64,000 bases of DNA from contig CM055102.1 in NCBI GenBank assembly GCA_029204225.1, positions 25,710,922 through 25,774,921 on the forward strand, given 5' to 3'. Origin of the DNA: Diphasiastrum complanatum (taxonomy: Eukaryota; Streptophyta; Lycopodiopsida; Lycopodiales; Lycopodiaceae). The position numbers and the translations under genes are program-made. Positions 1-11,864 of the stretch are shown here, in pieces; positions within the stretch are counted from its first letter, which is position 1, and every line of letters begins with the position of its first letter. The notes beneath the pieces are model-generated. The model ran no database searches and was not told the origin of the DNA. It saw only the letters and a program-made list of their open reading frames with translations.

Positions 1-940
1 AGGATTTTGGTAATCCCTGTAAATAATTGCTTAATACTAATTATTAATTTCCTGGTTAGAATTCATTTAGTTGAATTCGTAACTGATATCTTTGTGCCCA
101 TTGAGTTATTCGCAGTTTTGGATGTCAATTGTGAGGTTAGAAGTGGAATCTGATACGTGGATTACATTGGATTTGTTAGTTGACAGAAGCTTGTCCCTAG
201 ATTTGATGCATCAGTAGGGTTTTGAAGCTTATCATTAACCAGAAAGGATCAAGATGTAATATTGAACCATGTTAATTCTTCTGTCTAAGTCACATAATCA
301 GATGTGGATTTTGGGTATCCATCTGATAAGCATGCAAGTCATCCAAATAAAAAGGATTCTCCGGTGTTTTGGAAACAAGAGATAATATCCTATACTGATT
401 ATAGGACAGCTAGATGATCAATGGATCTCTAGAATATCAAATAAGGCGGTTAAGGGTTTTCTGGAAGGAAAAGCTGATGGTATGGGACATCAGTAATTTT
501 GGAAAGGAAATTCTAGGACTGTAAAGATCTGATGATCAATGGTGTGTTTAGTACCTAGTCGCGATATGGGAAAGAAGAAAACCCTTTGATCAAATGTGAG
601 GCATTTTGGGAAATATTGAGGTTTAATCTAGATCCTAATATGGTATCTCATTATTTACAAAATCAGAGGCCCTCAGATCTATTTCTCACCTTCTTAATTA
701 ATCCTTTACTTTTTAATAATTTCTTAAAAGACATCAGACTATTTATATTATTCTTTCCGGCATGAAGTTATTCTTCTGAAAGACTGTTATGTCATATAAA
801 TTACTACTTGTGTGAATAGACTTGGAATTCAAATAAATTCTAAGGTTAAAATGTTTCAATTTCTTAAACCATAGAATTTCTTTGTTGCATAAATGGATTT
901 CGATGGAATAGTGGTTTCTATCACTCAGATACCTTAGCAT
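1..940. other. Non-coding stretch, nothing recognised
   Basis: This AT-rich stretch has stops in all frames and no recognisable domain, LTR or tandem repeat. I looked for a 5' LTR matching the copia 3' LTR at 2153-2594 and found none, so the copia fragment that follows is truncated at its 5' side. Confidence 0.6.
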
Positions 941-942
941 CT

Positions 943-1960
943 TTGGAGCCACAAGTGGAGAAGCAAGCAAATCTTATTGATAAAGATTATGCTTTTATGG
1001 TTTCTAAGAAACCAAGTTTCGAGTGGTTCATGGATAGTGGAGCCACTAATCATATGTCCTATCAACGTGAAGTTTTCACAGGCTTGAAGGCAATTAATGT
1101 TGGAAGCCAAGTTCAATGTGCAGGAGACACATCACATTTGATCAAAGGTATTGGTGATATTGCTCTTGTTTTGCCTAATGGAGATCAAAAGTATGTCAAG
1201 GATGTACTTTATGTTCCTAGCATCAAGACAAATCTACTTTCTATTTTTCTAATCATCAAGCAAGGGTTGCTTGTTGAATTTAAGGAAGGAAGATGTTTTG
1301 TGAAAGATCCTTCTAAATTTGATGCTTATTGCTACGGGCACCGCAAGAAATAATTTGTTTGTGTTGGACACATATAAGAAGGAAGCTTCATCTTGTTTTC
1401 TAGCATCCACTTTGATGGTAGAAGAACAAAGGGATGAATTGTTTGGAAATTCAAGCTTGTTGGAAAATGTGGATATGGCTGAGAAATCATGTTATGAATC
1501 ACCACAAGTTGATGCATTTTATGAGAGCATTAGTGAAAAGGTTCATGAACAAACTTTTCAAGATAATGTTATAAAAAAAGCTGGAAAAATTGAGCATTCT
1601 TTGAAGTCTATTGGTACATCGAATCAAAGTGACAAGCTGCTGATTTTTCTATTGAAGATAATGGTCAGCAAAATCAATTGGGTGCTGGTTTTTTACGTTC
1701 AAACTGGTGGACGACAGATTCAGCCTTGTTCTATTGTTCATTTTCAGCTTATTTTACATCTTACGCATCCTTTTATGCTTCGGGAACAGCCTGCGAAGAT
1801 TTTTGGACAGCAAGGTCCAACTTTGGAACACTTTGGACAGCCAAGAGGTGAAAATCATGTGGCTGTTGGACAGTCAACTTTGCAGGGCAGCAAGGTTGTT
1901 GGTCCACTTTTTTCATTGTCTCAAACTCATTCTTCAAGTGCCTTTGATGATCAAGAGTGA
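943..1960 (+). pseudogene. Copia-1 internal remnant: protease domain fused to linker region
   Basis: The reading frame from about 943 to 1350 contains the Ty1/copia aspartic protease motif (W-F-M-D-S-G-A-T-N-H-M) followed by the LPNG and VLYVPSIKTNLLS blocks that flank copia protease. It matches the protease of copia-2 (about 40020-40330) closely. A frame change near 1330 leads into 1319-1960, which resembles the low-complexity linker of copia-2, rich in GQQGP, EHFGQP and LQ-D/G-SK phrases. Integrase, reverse transcriptase (RT) and RNase H are absent between them, so the element carries a large internal deletion. Gag is also missing upstream. It is a dead fragment that could only have moved in trans. 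Confidence 0.8.
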
Positions 1961-2142
1961 GGATGAGACTTGAAAAATCTCTTTTACTACTTCAAGCTGA
2001 AGTTTTTTGGCGGCATTAAGCTTGGACAGCAAGCTACATCTTTTCTTTTTTGGCTACATGGAGTTTTGGGCAGCATGCAACACTTTGCATTTTTGTTGCA
2101 ATTTTTCATACTTCATGTCATGTTATGTTTTTACATTATCAT

Positions 2143-2152
2143 TTAAGGAGGG
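2143..2152 (+). other. Polypurine tract of copia-1
   Basis: The purine-rich TTAAGGAGGG lies immediately before the LTR start. The same ten bases precede the 3' LTR of copia-2 at 42931-42940, which supports its role as plus-strand primer. Confidence 0.7.
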
Positions 2153-2594
2153 TGTTAGAAATAATAAATGACAATGTTAGTTTCCCATAGGTTACTTTGA
2201 CCAAAGGGTCAAGACTTGTGTAACCATGGGTTAGGTTTATTATTTAGACCATGCTAAGTTAGTTTTAGTTAAGTTGGACCCAATTTTGGTCTAGTAATAA
2301 CTCATGGGTCCAAGTAAAGTCTAATTATGTTAAGGGAACCTATCTTGACTTTTGGGGGTGCCCTATAATTAGTAGTGGATAAGCTTAGGGTTTGGAAGGT
2401 TCTAGAACTTAGGGTTTGGAAGAGTTTAGGCCCTTGGAAGGCCTATTTATATGTTTCATTATTCATTTGTAATTGATTCCCTTTCAAGCATTGCTACTAC
2501 TTTCTCTCTCCTTGAGGGCGCCTAACCCTCTCCCTCTTCTTCTTGTATATGGAGATTGAATGTTAGAAGGATCTTGGCACTTTGATTTCCTACA
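2153..2594 (+). repeat. 3' LTR of copia-1 (442 bp)
   Basis: It starts TGTTAGAA and ends TTTCCTACA. It shares several blocks with the copia-2 LTRs, including GGTTACTTTGACC near the start and GGATCTTGG/GATCCTGG near the end. The next base begins hAT-C sequence. No matching 5' LTR lies in the window, so no TSD can be checked. The two copia elements are related but distinct subfamilies. Confidence 0.8.
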
Positions 2595-5329
2595 TGGTTG
2601 ACAAGACTCCCTTTATGTTCATTGGTATTGATTCCACTGCTGACCATTTTCTTATCTCTGCTAAGCAATTCGTTCATAGCCTTCCCAAGGCACATTGTGC
2701 CGCACTTTATGTGTTTAGTTGGCTACTTCTCCAGCCCTTGTTACGCCTTTGCCATCCATTATTTTCGATATCCTTACGACATACACTTCTGTGTTTGTCG
2801 AGCCCTCTACACTGCCTCCATTACGTTTTATCAATCATCGTATTGATCTCATTCGCAACTTGGTTAGTTGAAACTGTTGTCAAATGTTTTAGGTATGGAT
2901 GCACCATACTATCAGATGGTTGGACCGATGCAAGGAGGCGCCATCTTGTGAATATATTGGTGTCTTCTTGCATGGGCACCATGTTTTTGAGATCCATTGA
3001 TACGTCGGAGCCTGGTGGTCACAACTTACATTTTGTGAATCGTGATTATTGTTTTGAACGTTGCAATTTGCATTTGCCATTTGCATTTGCAATTTGCATT
3101 TGCATTTGATTCCGGAATGCTCAATGGTGAATGTTCATGAGTTATATGATTCAACCTTTGTCGGAATTCCAATGCAGGTTCTCACGGACAACACGTCCAA
3201 TTGGGTTGCCATGGGGAAGCTCGTGAATGAGAGGTACCCTTGGATTTTCTAGAGTCCATGTGCTGCACATTGTCTTGACCTCCTAGTTGAAGACATTGGG
3301 AGATTACCCTGGGTCAAGGAGGTTGTAGACATGGCACGATTCTTGGTGAGATTTGTAACCAAGAGACAGAGTGTCTTGAGCATGTTCAGGTCCTATTCCA
3401 ACTTGGATCTCTTGAGGCCTGCCCCCACTAGCTAACCAAGTTCCAACTTTGAACTTCCAACCTAAACACCCGTTTCCAATTTTTTGATTTGCAAATTGCA
3501 ATCTTGTTTTAGCTTCAAGTTTCACTGCTCACAGAATTTGAATTTCGCTATAGCCTGCTGCCTATCACCAATTACCAATCTTATTTCATGATTTTCATCC
3601 TAGGTTTGCCTATATGTTCATTGTTTTGGAGTGGCTCATGAAAGTGCATGGAAGCCCGAGGATGACAGTGGTTTCAAACCATTGGGCGGAGTGGGGCCCA
3701 CCACGAGAGGCCAGGGCCAAGAAATTTGAAGCGATCGTGATGGGGACTTCATTTTGGGATGATGCACGCACCATTGCCGTATCCATGCAGCCTATCTATA
3801 GTTGTTGTGCCTTACTGATAGAGAGGGTTCCACTTTAGGCCTTCTTTATGAGTTTATGGATAGTCTGGGAGAGCATCTTCAAACTTGCACCAGCATAGCT
3901 CCTGACAGGTATATTACTACGTTGAAAGTTTCAAAGTTGATTCTTCATGGACATTTATGATTAAATTTAGTTAAAACTTAATAGTTCTTGAGACTTGAAT
4001 GCTCAACTTCACTCCTGATTGTTTGCAGGCTGGAAGAAGTAAGGGGCCTATTTCTAGACAAGTGGCAGTGGTTCCATCAACCTCTGCATGTCGTGGCTTG
4101 CTTGCTTCATCCACTATGGAGGAGGAAGATCAATTCCATGATCGAGAGCTCAGGCAAGGATGCCATGCCTATGTCTCCTCTGTCTATCCTGATCCCAGGG
4201 ATCAAGATGACTTGAATTTATTCAGGTATGTAATTAGTAAATTGTAATATGTATTCAGGTATGTATTCATCTATGTAGTATGTAAATTTGTAATGAAGTC
4301 TAAGCTAGTTAAAGCTTAATAGTAGTAAGTAGTATTTACTATTTTGAATGTCATTGGTGATGAATGTTGAATGTTCAGGACCGAGCGCCCCGATTTCGGT
4401 CGTGCAGCTGCCATGCTGAGGGAAGGGCAATTGTGCCCTGTTTCATGGTGGATGAAGTACGGGAATGATGTTCCCAAGTTGCAGAAACTTGCCATCTGCG
4501 TCCTCTCACAAGATTGCACAGCAGTTGCATGTGAGAGAAATTGGAGTGTGTTCTCTCTGATTCATACGAAGTCGGAAGAGGAGGAACAGACTTCTACTGC
4601 GCAGCTGGAGAGGTGCATGCCAACCTACGGCTTCTGAAGAAGCTAAGAGAGACCAGGGAGCCCGTACAGATAATGATTAATTTGAATTCTATAGAGTCTA
4701 CTATCTAGTATCTACCATGATTTGTCTAGATAGTAGAGTCTAGACTCTACACTAAGAACCTTCAGGCTTCAAGATTCAACTTTCAACATCTACATTTGCT
4801 ATTTTTTTTTAAATCGTTTACTATACTTACTATTGAGAATCAAAATCTTGCTTTAATTTCAATTTTCGTAGGTTAATCCCGATGAGATCGATGTGGCAAG
4901 GGTTCCAAACTTGCCACCAAGATCACAAGAGGAGGAGGATGTCTATGCTCTACTCCATCGGGAGGGGTTGATCTCGATGCCCGATTCCCCAATTCATTGC
5001 GTTATATTAGTAGGCTTTTAAGTACTTTGAAGTTTTGTAGATATACTAGATAGTAGATAGTAGATTACTAGATTGTAAATTGTGATTTGTAAATACGTAG
5101 GACCAGGAGCGCAAGAGAGGGTTCGAGCCATGCAGCAGTCTCAGACACCTCTGAGACTCCCTCTGGCTCTGACTCAAATGAGAAATCCGCCACTGAGGGT
5201 GAGGGATCGGATGAGGATGAGGATGCGGAGGATGAGGGTGACTCTGATGATGGGGAGGATGACATTGAGCCTGAGGACATGCCAGTGCCTCCACGACGAC
5301 AGCGTCCGAGGCGGGCAGCTAGAGCCTAG
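2595..5329 (+). pseudogene. hAT-C: decayed DUF659-type hAT transposase
   Basis: Spliced fragments run in family order. The DUF659 signature GCTILSDGWTD and LVNILVSSCMG lies at about 2893-2990, after an acceptor ending TTTTAG. VLTDN-S-N and the CAAHCLDLL block lie at 3178-3430. A W-x-DA-R block and EGSTLGLLYE follow at about 3740-3900. The hAT dimerisation segment (P-SWWMKYG, LAICVLSQ, ACERNWS) lies at 4371-4600, and a VNPDE exon at about 4873-5020. The last exon (5101-5329) encodes a very acidic run followed by a basic PPRRQRPRR end and a TAG stop at 5327. A TAG at 3250 replaces a tryptophan and other frame breaks make it a pseudogene. The N-terminal BED domain is not seen. The gypsy element inserted six bases after the TSD region in the 3' UTR, so hAT-C is older than that insertion. 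Confidence 0.75.
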
Positions 5330-5339
5330 ATGGGGGGGC

Positions 5340-5696
5340 TGTTACGAGCTCGTAACCAGTGCCGAACCCTAGAGAACACAGATAGGTCAGATACCACAGC
5401 CAGGGTCGTGTCCAGCGTACATGACCAACAGGGCAAGACAGTGTGAGTAGTGTGCCCCAGCACGGTCCATAGCCATGGCGGGCCTAACACAGCCTAGGGA
5501 CCTTGTCAGCAGGATAGGGCCCCCAGTTGGGTCCCGACGTGCAGTCGGCCACGTCAGTGCCACGTGGTCGACACTTGGCAGTAGCATGCTACCAGTCCTC
5601 ACACTGGGCTAGGAGGGGCTTACTCTATATCAGGGAGTAGGCAAGGTTGGGTGGATAGTAAGTGTTTGCCCTACTGTGGTGTTAGGACTTATTACA
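5340..5696 (+). repeat. 5' LTR of gypsy-1
   Basis: It begins TGTTACGAGC and ends GGACTTATTACA. It has the same length as the 3' LTR, with three differences. Confidence 0.95.
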
Positions 5697-5697
5697 C

Positions 5698-5710
5698 TGG
5701 TATCAGAGCC
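5698..5710 (+). other. Primer binding site (initiator tRNA-Met) of gypsy-1
   Basis: TGGTATCAGAGCC lies one base after the LTR end. It is the standard plant site complementary to the 3' end of initiator tRNA-Met. Confidence 0.9.
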
Positions 5711-6501
5711 ATCTCCATCCTAGGGAGTTTAGGAGCAGCAGTAGAGAAAGCTATCAGAAGATAGGAAGTGTTTCTCAGATTCTCAGAGAAGAATAGAGGA
5801 GGAGGATCGCTGTAGGAGCAGCCTTCAAACTTCTGATTTTCACTGAGAAATCACAGTAGCAAGGAGTCAGATTCCAAGTGTAGGTAACTCGCTGGAAAAA
5901 CAGCTGTTTCTCACTGAGTTCAGAGGATTCTCTATAGTTTTCCCAGCGAAATTAGAGTAGGAAGAAGCCAGCACCTCCATCGCTGTACAGTTAGAGACCT
6001 GCATCTGATTTCCAAGGAAAAATTTACTGGTTCTCAGCGAGTTTGAAGCCAAAAAAGAGAAGCAGGGCCAGCGCTGCCAGTGCTTCTGAAAATCTGGTTT
6101 TTGGACAAGTTTTTGGGCCCCAACGTCAGAGATTTGGAGCAAGAGGATTCCTACCAGATCAGCGAGTAGGGGACTTCTGAAATTTCAAAATTCAGAAGTG
6201 CTTTCGAACCTCAAATTCGCCTTCTTGTGGACAGATTGGGGTGCTGTCAGACTAGCGAGCTACTATCCTCAGAGAACCGGGAAATTTGGCACCGTTTTGA
6301 AGCTTCAAACTGGCATTTTTCGGGACAACAGGTCTGAAAGCAGTGGAGGAAGACCTGAAAGGGCTTTTCTTGATTCTCTCTGTGGAAGTACAGTCCTCAG
6401 AAACAGCTAAGTCATCTTTCTTTTTCCTTGTACAGTTGTAAATTAGTCTTTTAGACTTTTTTTCCTTCAGAAGTTAAGGTAACTCTCTTTCAGTTCCGAA
6501 G

Positions 6502-7188
6502 ATGACCACTCCTCAAGGACCTGATCAACCCCAGGAGAGAGGCTTCGACGAACTTGAAACAGAAGCCTTGGCTTACAGAAAAGGGAAGGAACCCATGGAA
6601 GTGGAAGAACAGGAACAGTTCGCCGAAGAACTCGACGAACTGGTTACCAAGGAGCAGTTTCTCCAATTGGTAACAGAAGTGGATGAACTGAAGTTGGCAT
6701 TAGCCAATTTCAAGTCCAGTGTGGACGACTCATTCGCTGAACTCAAAAGTTTGATTTTGAGTTCCGCGAAAGGAAGCCTTCCCTCCACTTCTCAGTTATC
6801 CCCTTCTCCACTTCCATCAGTTTCGGGTGAGACTTTACGATCTCACCCCAGTGTTTTTAAAGATTTAAAGCCTCCTACTTTTAATGGGGAAGAGAAGGAT
6901 AGAAATGCAGATATTCTACAAACCTTCCTCAGCAAATGGAAGAACATTCATGCTCTTAAACAGACCCCTGACCATTTGCAAGCAATTGAGGCCAGTCTTT
7001 CCTTAGGGCCTATGGCCTATAAGTGGTGGTTAAATCTCCAGGAGACTGGGCAGACTCCCCGGTCATGGAAAGCTTTTGAAGAAGCTTTCCTAAGAGAATT
7101 TCTACCAGAAAATGAACTGGATAGAGCCTGGGAGAGCATGATGTTCCCAACAACCCTATGGTCTGCAGTTCAGAGCTCTGTCAGCTAA
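6502..7188 (+). CDS. gag: Gypsy-1 gag (truncated)
   Basis: A true ATG at 6502 opens a 228-codon frame. The first 100 residues are acidic and helical, with [10 protein letters not shown] and a heptad-like run. Residues about 125-205 match the retrotransposon gag capsid fold: PPTFNG near 125, a W-x2-I block, [10 protein letters not shown], then [15 protein letters not shown]. The frame breaks off after [11 protein letters not shown] near 7140. The rest of capsid, the CCHC zinc knuckle and protease are missing, so gag joins almost directly to the RT frame and overlaps it by about 30 bases. This is an internal deletion; virus-like particle assembly would need a helper element. Confidence 0.85.
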   Translation: MTTPQGPDQPQERGFDELETEALAYRKGKEPMEVEEQEQFAEELDELVTKEQFLQLVTEVDELKLALANFKSSVDDSFAELKSLILSSAKGSLPSTSQLSPSPLPSVSGETLRSHPSVFKDLKPPTFNGEEKDRNADILQTFLSKWKNIHALKQTPDHLQAIEASLSLGPMAYKWWLNLQETGQTPRSWKAFEEAFLREFLPENELDRAWESMMFPTTLWSAVQSSVS

Positions 7189-9404
7189 TCGGAGACGAAG
7201 ACCATCAGGTATTCTTATGTGACTTTCAATTTATTCCTGAAGTTTCTATTTCCAGTTCTATTCAGCAGAAAATCAGTAAATTAGAAACTTTATTGTCTAA
7301 ATTTAAAGACGTTTTTCCTGAAGATTTACCACATGGTTTACCACCTACCAGAGAGGTAGATCATGTAATAAACCTAGTACCAGGTACAGCACCTGTTTCT
7401 AAACCTCCGTATCGGGTCAGCCGAACAGAGGATGAAGAAATAACTAGGCAGTTAACAGACTATCTTGGGAAAGGGCAAATTCAGACCAGTAGTTCACCAT
7501 GGGCCTCACCAGTCCTATTGGTGAAAAAGAAAGAGGGGTCTATGCGTCTTTGCGTAGATTACAGAGCCCTCAATAAAGTCACAATTAAGAATAAATACCC
7601 TATGCCTCGGGCAGACGAGTTGTTTGATCAACTCGACGGGGCTAAGTTTTTCAGCAAAATAGACCTCAGATCGGGATATCATCAAGTCCGTATAAAATCG
7701 GAAGATGTCTCGAAAACAGCTTTTAGGACTCGTCACGGTCATTATGAGTTTAAGGTGATGCCATTTGGGCTCACAAATGCTCCAGCTACCTTTATGACCT
7801 TGATGAACAGTGTCCTCAGACCATACTTGGGTAAGTTTGTAGTCGTATTTTTAGATGACATCCTCGTTTACAGCAAAACGAGGAAGGAGCATCTAAAACA
7901 CCTCAGAAAGGTGTTTCGACTGCTCAGAAAGCATAAGCTCTATGCTAAACAATCCATGTGTGAATTCTTCATTGAAGAAGTAGCATATTTGGGTCACATT
8001 ATCTCTTCAGATGGGATTAAGATGGACCCAAATAAGGTTAAAGCCATACTCAGTTGGCTGAGACCTCAAAATATTTTGGAACTTCAGATCTTTCTTGGTT
8101 TGGCGGGATATTACAGACGATTTGTCAAGGAATATGCTCAGATAGCAGTTCCTATGACAAATCTCCTAAAGGGGAAGGGAAAGGAGTTCATTTGGGAGTC
8201 CGCACAGCAGGAGAGCTTTGATGCTCTCAAAACAGCCTTAGCTACAGCACCAGTTTTAAAAGTCGTCGACCCCAATCAGCCATTTGTGGTCGAAACAGAT
8301 GCTAGCGACTTTGCAGTAGGTGCTGTGCTAACTCAGAGTGGACGACCAGTTGCGTTCGAGAGTAAAAAACTCGAGCCAGCTCAGACCAGGTACAGTGCCT
8401 ATGAAAAGGAACTCTTTTCTATAGTCCATGCCCTTAAGACTTGGAGGCATTATTTGTATGGTGCCAACTTTGAGGTCCTGACAGACCATGAGAGTCTCAG
8501 ATACCTTTGCAATCAACCTGAGCTTAGAGGTCGGAAAGCTCGTTGGGCAGAGTTGATGCAAGAGTTTAACATGTCTATCAGATATAGACGTGGAAAATTC
8601 AATACAGTAGCAGATGCCCTTAGCAAAATGCCTATGATAAACGAGCTGAGTTTTACTCAGATTCGTAATGAGTTACTCGAGTCCTTGAGAGGGAAGTGCC
8701 AGCACGATGCATTCTTCTCTACTATCTGGAACTCAGTCTAGAGCAGACAGTTACAGACTCCAGAACCAGTTCCTGGGGCTGGTGCCAGTTCATCCAAGAA
8801 TACGGCAGCTTCCGTTGAGGATGATGATGAGTCCGAGTATACGTCGTCAGATGACGTTGAGGATTCTGAGCCTGTATTACCCAAGCAAACCCCAGTGGTT
8901 GAGGGTCAGTTGACTCAAGGATTCAAATGGAAACAGTATTCCATTCAGGATGAGTACTTGCTCTATAGAGATAGAGTATGTGTCCCCAATGCAGAGGATT
9001 ATAGGCAGCTGATCCTATATGAATGTCATGACAATCCTAGCGCGGGACACCCAGGCATACAGAAGACCTATGAGCTTCTTCGTAGGCAATTTTTCTGGCC
9101 CAGTATGAAAAAGGACGTCCACCAGTATGTAACCAGTTGCCAGAAATGTCAAGTAAATAAAGCAGAGCGTTTAAAGGCAGGAGGGTTGTTGCATCCCTTA
9201 GAAATACCAGCTGGTAAATGGGAGAGTATCTCCATGGATTTTATAGTAGGCCTGCCTAAAACCCAAAAGGGTAATGACGCTATATGGGTCACAGTTGACC
9301 GTCTGACCAAAATGGCTCATTTCATTCTGACCAAAACAACCGTTAGAGCTCCAAAGTTAGCGAGGTTGTTTGTAGACGGGCTATTTGTCTACCTTCCGGC
9401 ATAG
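7158..9404 (+). pseudogene. pol: Gypsy-1 pol: RT, RNase H and integrase N-half (one amber stop inside)
   Basis: The first 527 codons (7158-8741) hold RT with [31 protein letters not shown] and the catalytic [10 protein letters not shown] complete RNase H follows with [39 protein letters not shown] and [13 protein letters not shown] at 8739-8741 stops the frame, but the same frame continues to 9404 with the integrase zinc finger (H-x-GHPG, then C-x2-C in SCQKCQ) and the first catalytic Asp in SMDFIVGLP. A frameshift near 9400 ends this part. The order RT-RNaseH-IN is that of Ty3/gypsy. The deletion upstream has removed protease, so the element is non-autonomous. Confidence 0.88.
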
Positions 9405-10290
9405 TCAGCGACCGGGACAGTAAGTTTACTGGAAATTTTTGGAGGGCAGTATTCCATCATCTCCATACTAAACTTAATATGAGTACCACCGACCATCCAC
9501 AAACGGACGGTCAAACAGAAAGGGTAAATCAAGTGCTGGAGGATATGCTTCGTGCATACGTCAACAAGAAGCAGACTAATTGGGAGGAGTATCTCTCGAT
9601 ATTAGAGTTTGCTTACAATAGTACCAAACATTCAGCTACGGGATACAACCCATTTATGCTGATGTACGGTTTTCAGCCACGCTCACCCACAGCTGTAGGG
9701 TTTAAACAAGAAAAAGTTGAAGCAGCCAGAAACTTTTTAGAGGACCTAAACCAGATGATAGAACATGCTAAGCGTAGCATTAGACAGTCCCAGGATCGAG
9801 CCAGGCATTATGCAGATCCACACAGACGGGATGTGCAGTTCTCCACTGGTGAGAAAGTCTACTTGAGAGTCCCAGTTGCCTCTAAAACCCTCAAATCAGG
9901 AGTGTGTGCTAAGTTGTCTCCAAGGTATTGTGGTCCCTTTACCATCAGTAGGAGACTAGGCGAGGTCACCTATGAACTAGAACTCCCACACAGCAGTAAG
10001 GTTTTTCCAGTCTTTCATGTAAGTCAGTTACGAAAAGCCTTAGCCAGATCAGACAATCTGGTAGGGGACAGTGTTCTAGTTCTCCCATTGGATCCTCAAC
10101 AACCTCCACATGAACCAGAGGAGATTCTTGATAGTAGAGAGACGCAGACTCGTCATACTCTATACCGAGAATATCTAGTTAAGTAGAATGATCAGCCTGT
10201 TGAGAATGCCACTTGGGAAAGAGGCAGCGTCCTTCGCAAGATTTTTCCAGACTTTGTCTTAGAGGACCAAGACGGTTCTTAAGGGGGAGG
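9405..10290 (+). pseudogene. pol: Gypsy-1 integrase C-half and chromodomain
   Basis: After the frameshift at about 9400 the integrase core continues with SDRDSKFTGNFW (second Asp) and DHPQTDGQTERVNQ (catalytic Glu), so all three DDE residues are present across two frames. The GPF-x-I and VFPVFHVSQLRK blocks mark the integrase C-terminus. About 40 codons later ILDSRETQTR...YLVK then NDQPVENATWE is a chromodomain, split by a TAG at 10184-10186 exactly where the conserved Trp of YLVKW belongs (TGG to TAG). A chromodomain after integrase places the element among plant chromoviruses; I do not assign a clade. Confidence 0.85.
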
Positions 10291-10293
10291 GAG

Positions 10294-10650
10294 TGTTACG
10301 AGCTCGTAACCAGTGCCGAACCCTAGAGAACACAGATAGGTCAGATACCACAGTCAGGGTCGTGTCCAGCGTACATGACCAACAGGGCAAGACAATGTGA
10401 GTAGTGTGCCCCAGCACGGTCCATAGCCATGGCGGGCCTAACACAGCCTAGGGACCCTGTCAGCAGGATAGGGCCCCCAGTTGGGTCCCGACGTGCAGTC
10501 GGCCACGTCAGTGCCACGTGGTCGACACTTGGCAGTAGCATGCTACCAGTCCTCACACTGGGCTAGGAGGGGCTTACTCTATATCAGGGAGTAGGCAAGG
10601 TTGGGTGGATAGTAAGTGTTTGCCCTACTGTGGTGTTAGGACTTATTACA
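10294..10650 (+). repeat. 3' LTR of gypsy-1
   Basis: This 357-bp copy is followed by the TSD copy GGGGC. It differs from the 5' LTR by C/T, G/A and T/C changes only. Confidence 0.95.
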
Positions 10651-10655
10651 GGGGC

Positions 10656-11354
10656 ACTCACTGCTCGGTACTCAGCATAGATGATAGTCGCATACTCTAG
10701 GCTCTAGCATAGTAGCTATACATATTACATATGACAGTTGACTTTAGACTCATGGGGCCTCAGGCTTGAGCCTTGAGGCCACGCTTGACACTCTAGTTAT
10801 TTATGCTCATTGCTTTTACTTTAAACTTTAAAGTTTAAACTTTTGACTCTTGTCTTGAATTGTAATTTGTGATTTGTTACTAGTTTGTTACTAGTCAGAA
10901 CTTAGTGCCAAGTGGTCAGTGGTCAGTGCATTGTAAGTTCAAAGTTGTAACTATAGTTTATAACTTTACTGTTTATGTCTGGAAGTTCTTGGATGTTTGA
11001 GACTGTGATGTGTTGCGTGCAATGCATAGAAGTGTGATTGTTCATTGTTGACACATTATCAAGCACCTATAGGTTATTAGAATTTAGTAATTACCATGTG
11101 GAAAATTGCAATGGGCATGCAAACCCTGAGCCCTCACAAGCCATACATCTTGTTCTCTTAGTAGTGAGTACTTACAAGTTACAAGTTACAAGACTCTAAG
11201 AAAATACATACTTCAGCTTCAACAGGGGATCTAATAGACTTTGTTGATAGCGGTGATGTCCTTTTTTCCACAGAGACACGTGAGAGTGCAGAGTGAGGTT
11301 TACCTTCTTTCCCAAGTTTTCAGTGGAAATCTAATCTATTTTTAGACCAGAGAC
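10656..11354. other. 3' flank of hAT-C, no gene
   Basis: This is the downstream continuation of the hAT-C 3' region after the gypsy insertion. It is AT-rich with many short repeats of ACTTT/AAGTT type and no recognisable reading frame. Confidence 0.5.
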
Positions 11355-11864
11355 CAGGTCGGCCAGGGGACGTGGATCAAGAGGTGTGGCATGCTTATAT
11401 AGAGATGATATTCAGAGAGGACTAGAGGTAATTCATAGCGATGATCAGGCTAGATATCTATGAACTAGACTTCATGGGAGGACCATAGGCTTGGATAGAG
11501 ACATCTATATCGTTGTGTGCTATTTTCCACCAGATACATCTTCATATTCGGTTCGTGACGGCTCACCATACACGAGTCTTTCAGCGGATATTGTCATGTT
11601 TTCTGACAGAGGACATATTCTACTGGTAGGGGATTATAATGCTAGGACTGGATCATGTCAGACACAATTCCGTGATGTGGATCAGGATCCTTTACGTATC
11701 AGGGGATTGGACGGTGACAATATTTATATCTTGAGACATTCTGCAGATTAGGACGGACCTATCGCAGATTACGGGGACTATTTCTTACAGCTAGGAGAAG
11801 CACACGAGCTTGCCATTTTTAATGGCATTTCCAGATGGCCTTCATCCAGTGATTTCACTCTCTC

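Larger units (their letters stand above)
5340..10650 (+). mobile_element. Ty3/gypsy chromovirus-like LTR retrotransposon (gypsy-1), two LTRs
   Basis: Two 357-bp LTRs (5340-5696 and 10294-10650) bound the element, with a perfect 5-bp TSD GGGGC at 5335-5339 and 10651-10655. The initiator-Met primer site TGGTATCAGAGCC is at 5698-5710 and a polypurine tract AAGGGGGAGGGAG at 10281-10293. The LTRs differ at only three positions, all transitions (99.2% identity), so insertion is recent compared with the other elements here. Internally it has gag, then RT/RNase H, integrase and a chromodomain, with protease deleted. It sits in the 3' UTR of hAT-C. Confidence 0.95.

Noticed and set aside
2582-2880. 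Hydrophobic open frame upstream of hAT-C DUF659 as a membrane protein
   Set aside because: Two overlapping frames look equally hydrophobic because of T-rich DNA; it lies where an intron or degraded N-terminal exon is expected.
5387-5602. Two near-identical 71-codon minus frames (also at 10341-10556)
   Set aside because: They are the two LTRs of gypsy-1 read backward.
8739-8741. Programmed amber readthrough between RNase H and integrase of gypsy-1
   Set aside because: Other breaks (frameshift near 9400, TAG in chromodomain, deleted protease) show simple decay, and no readthrough context was recognised.
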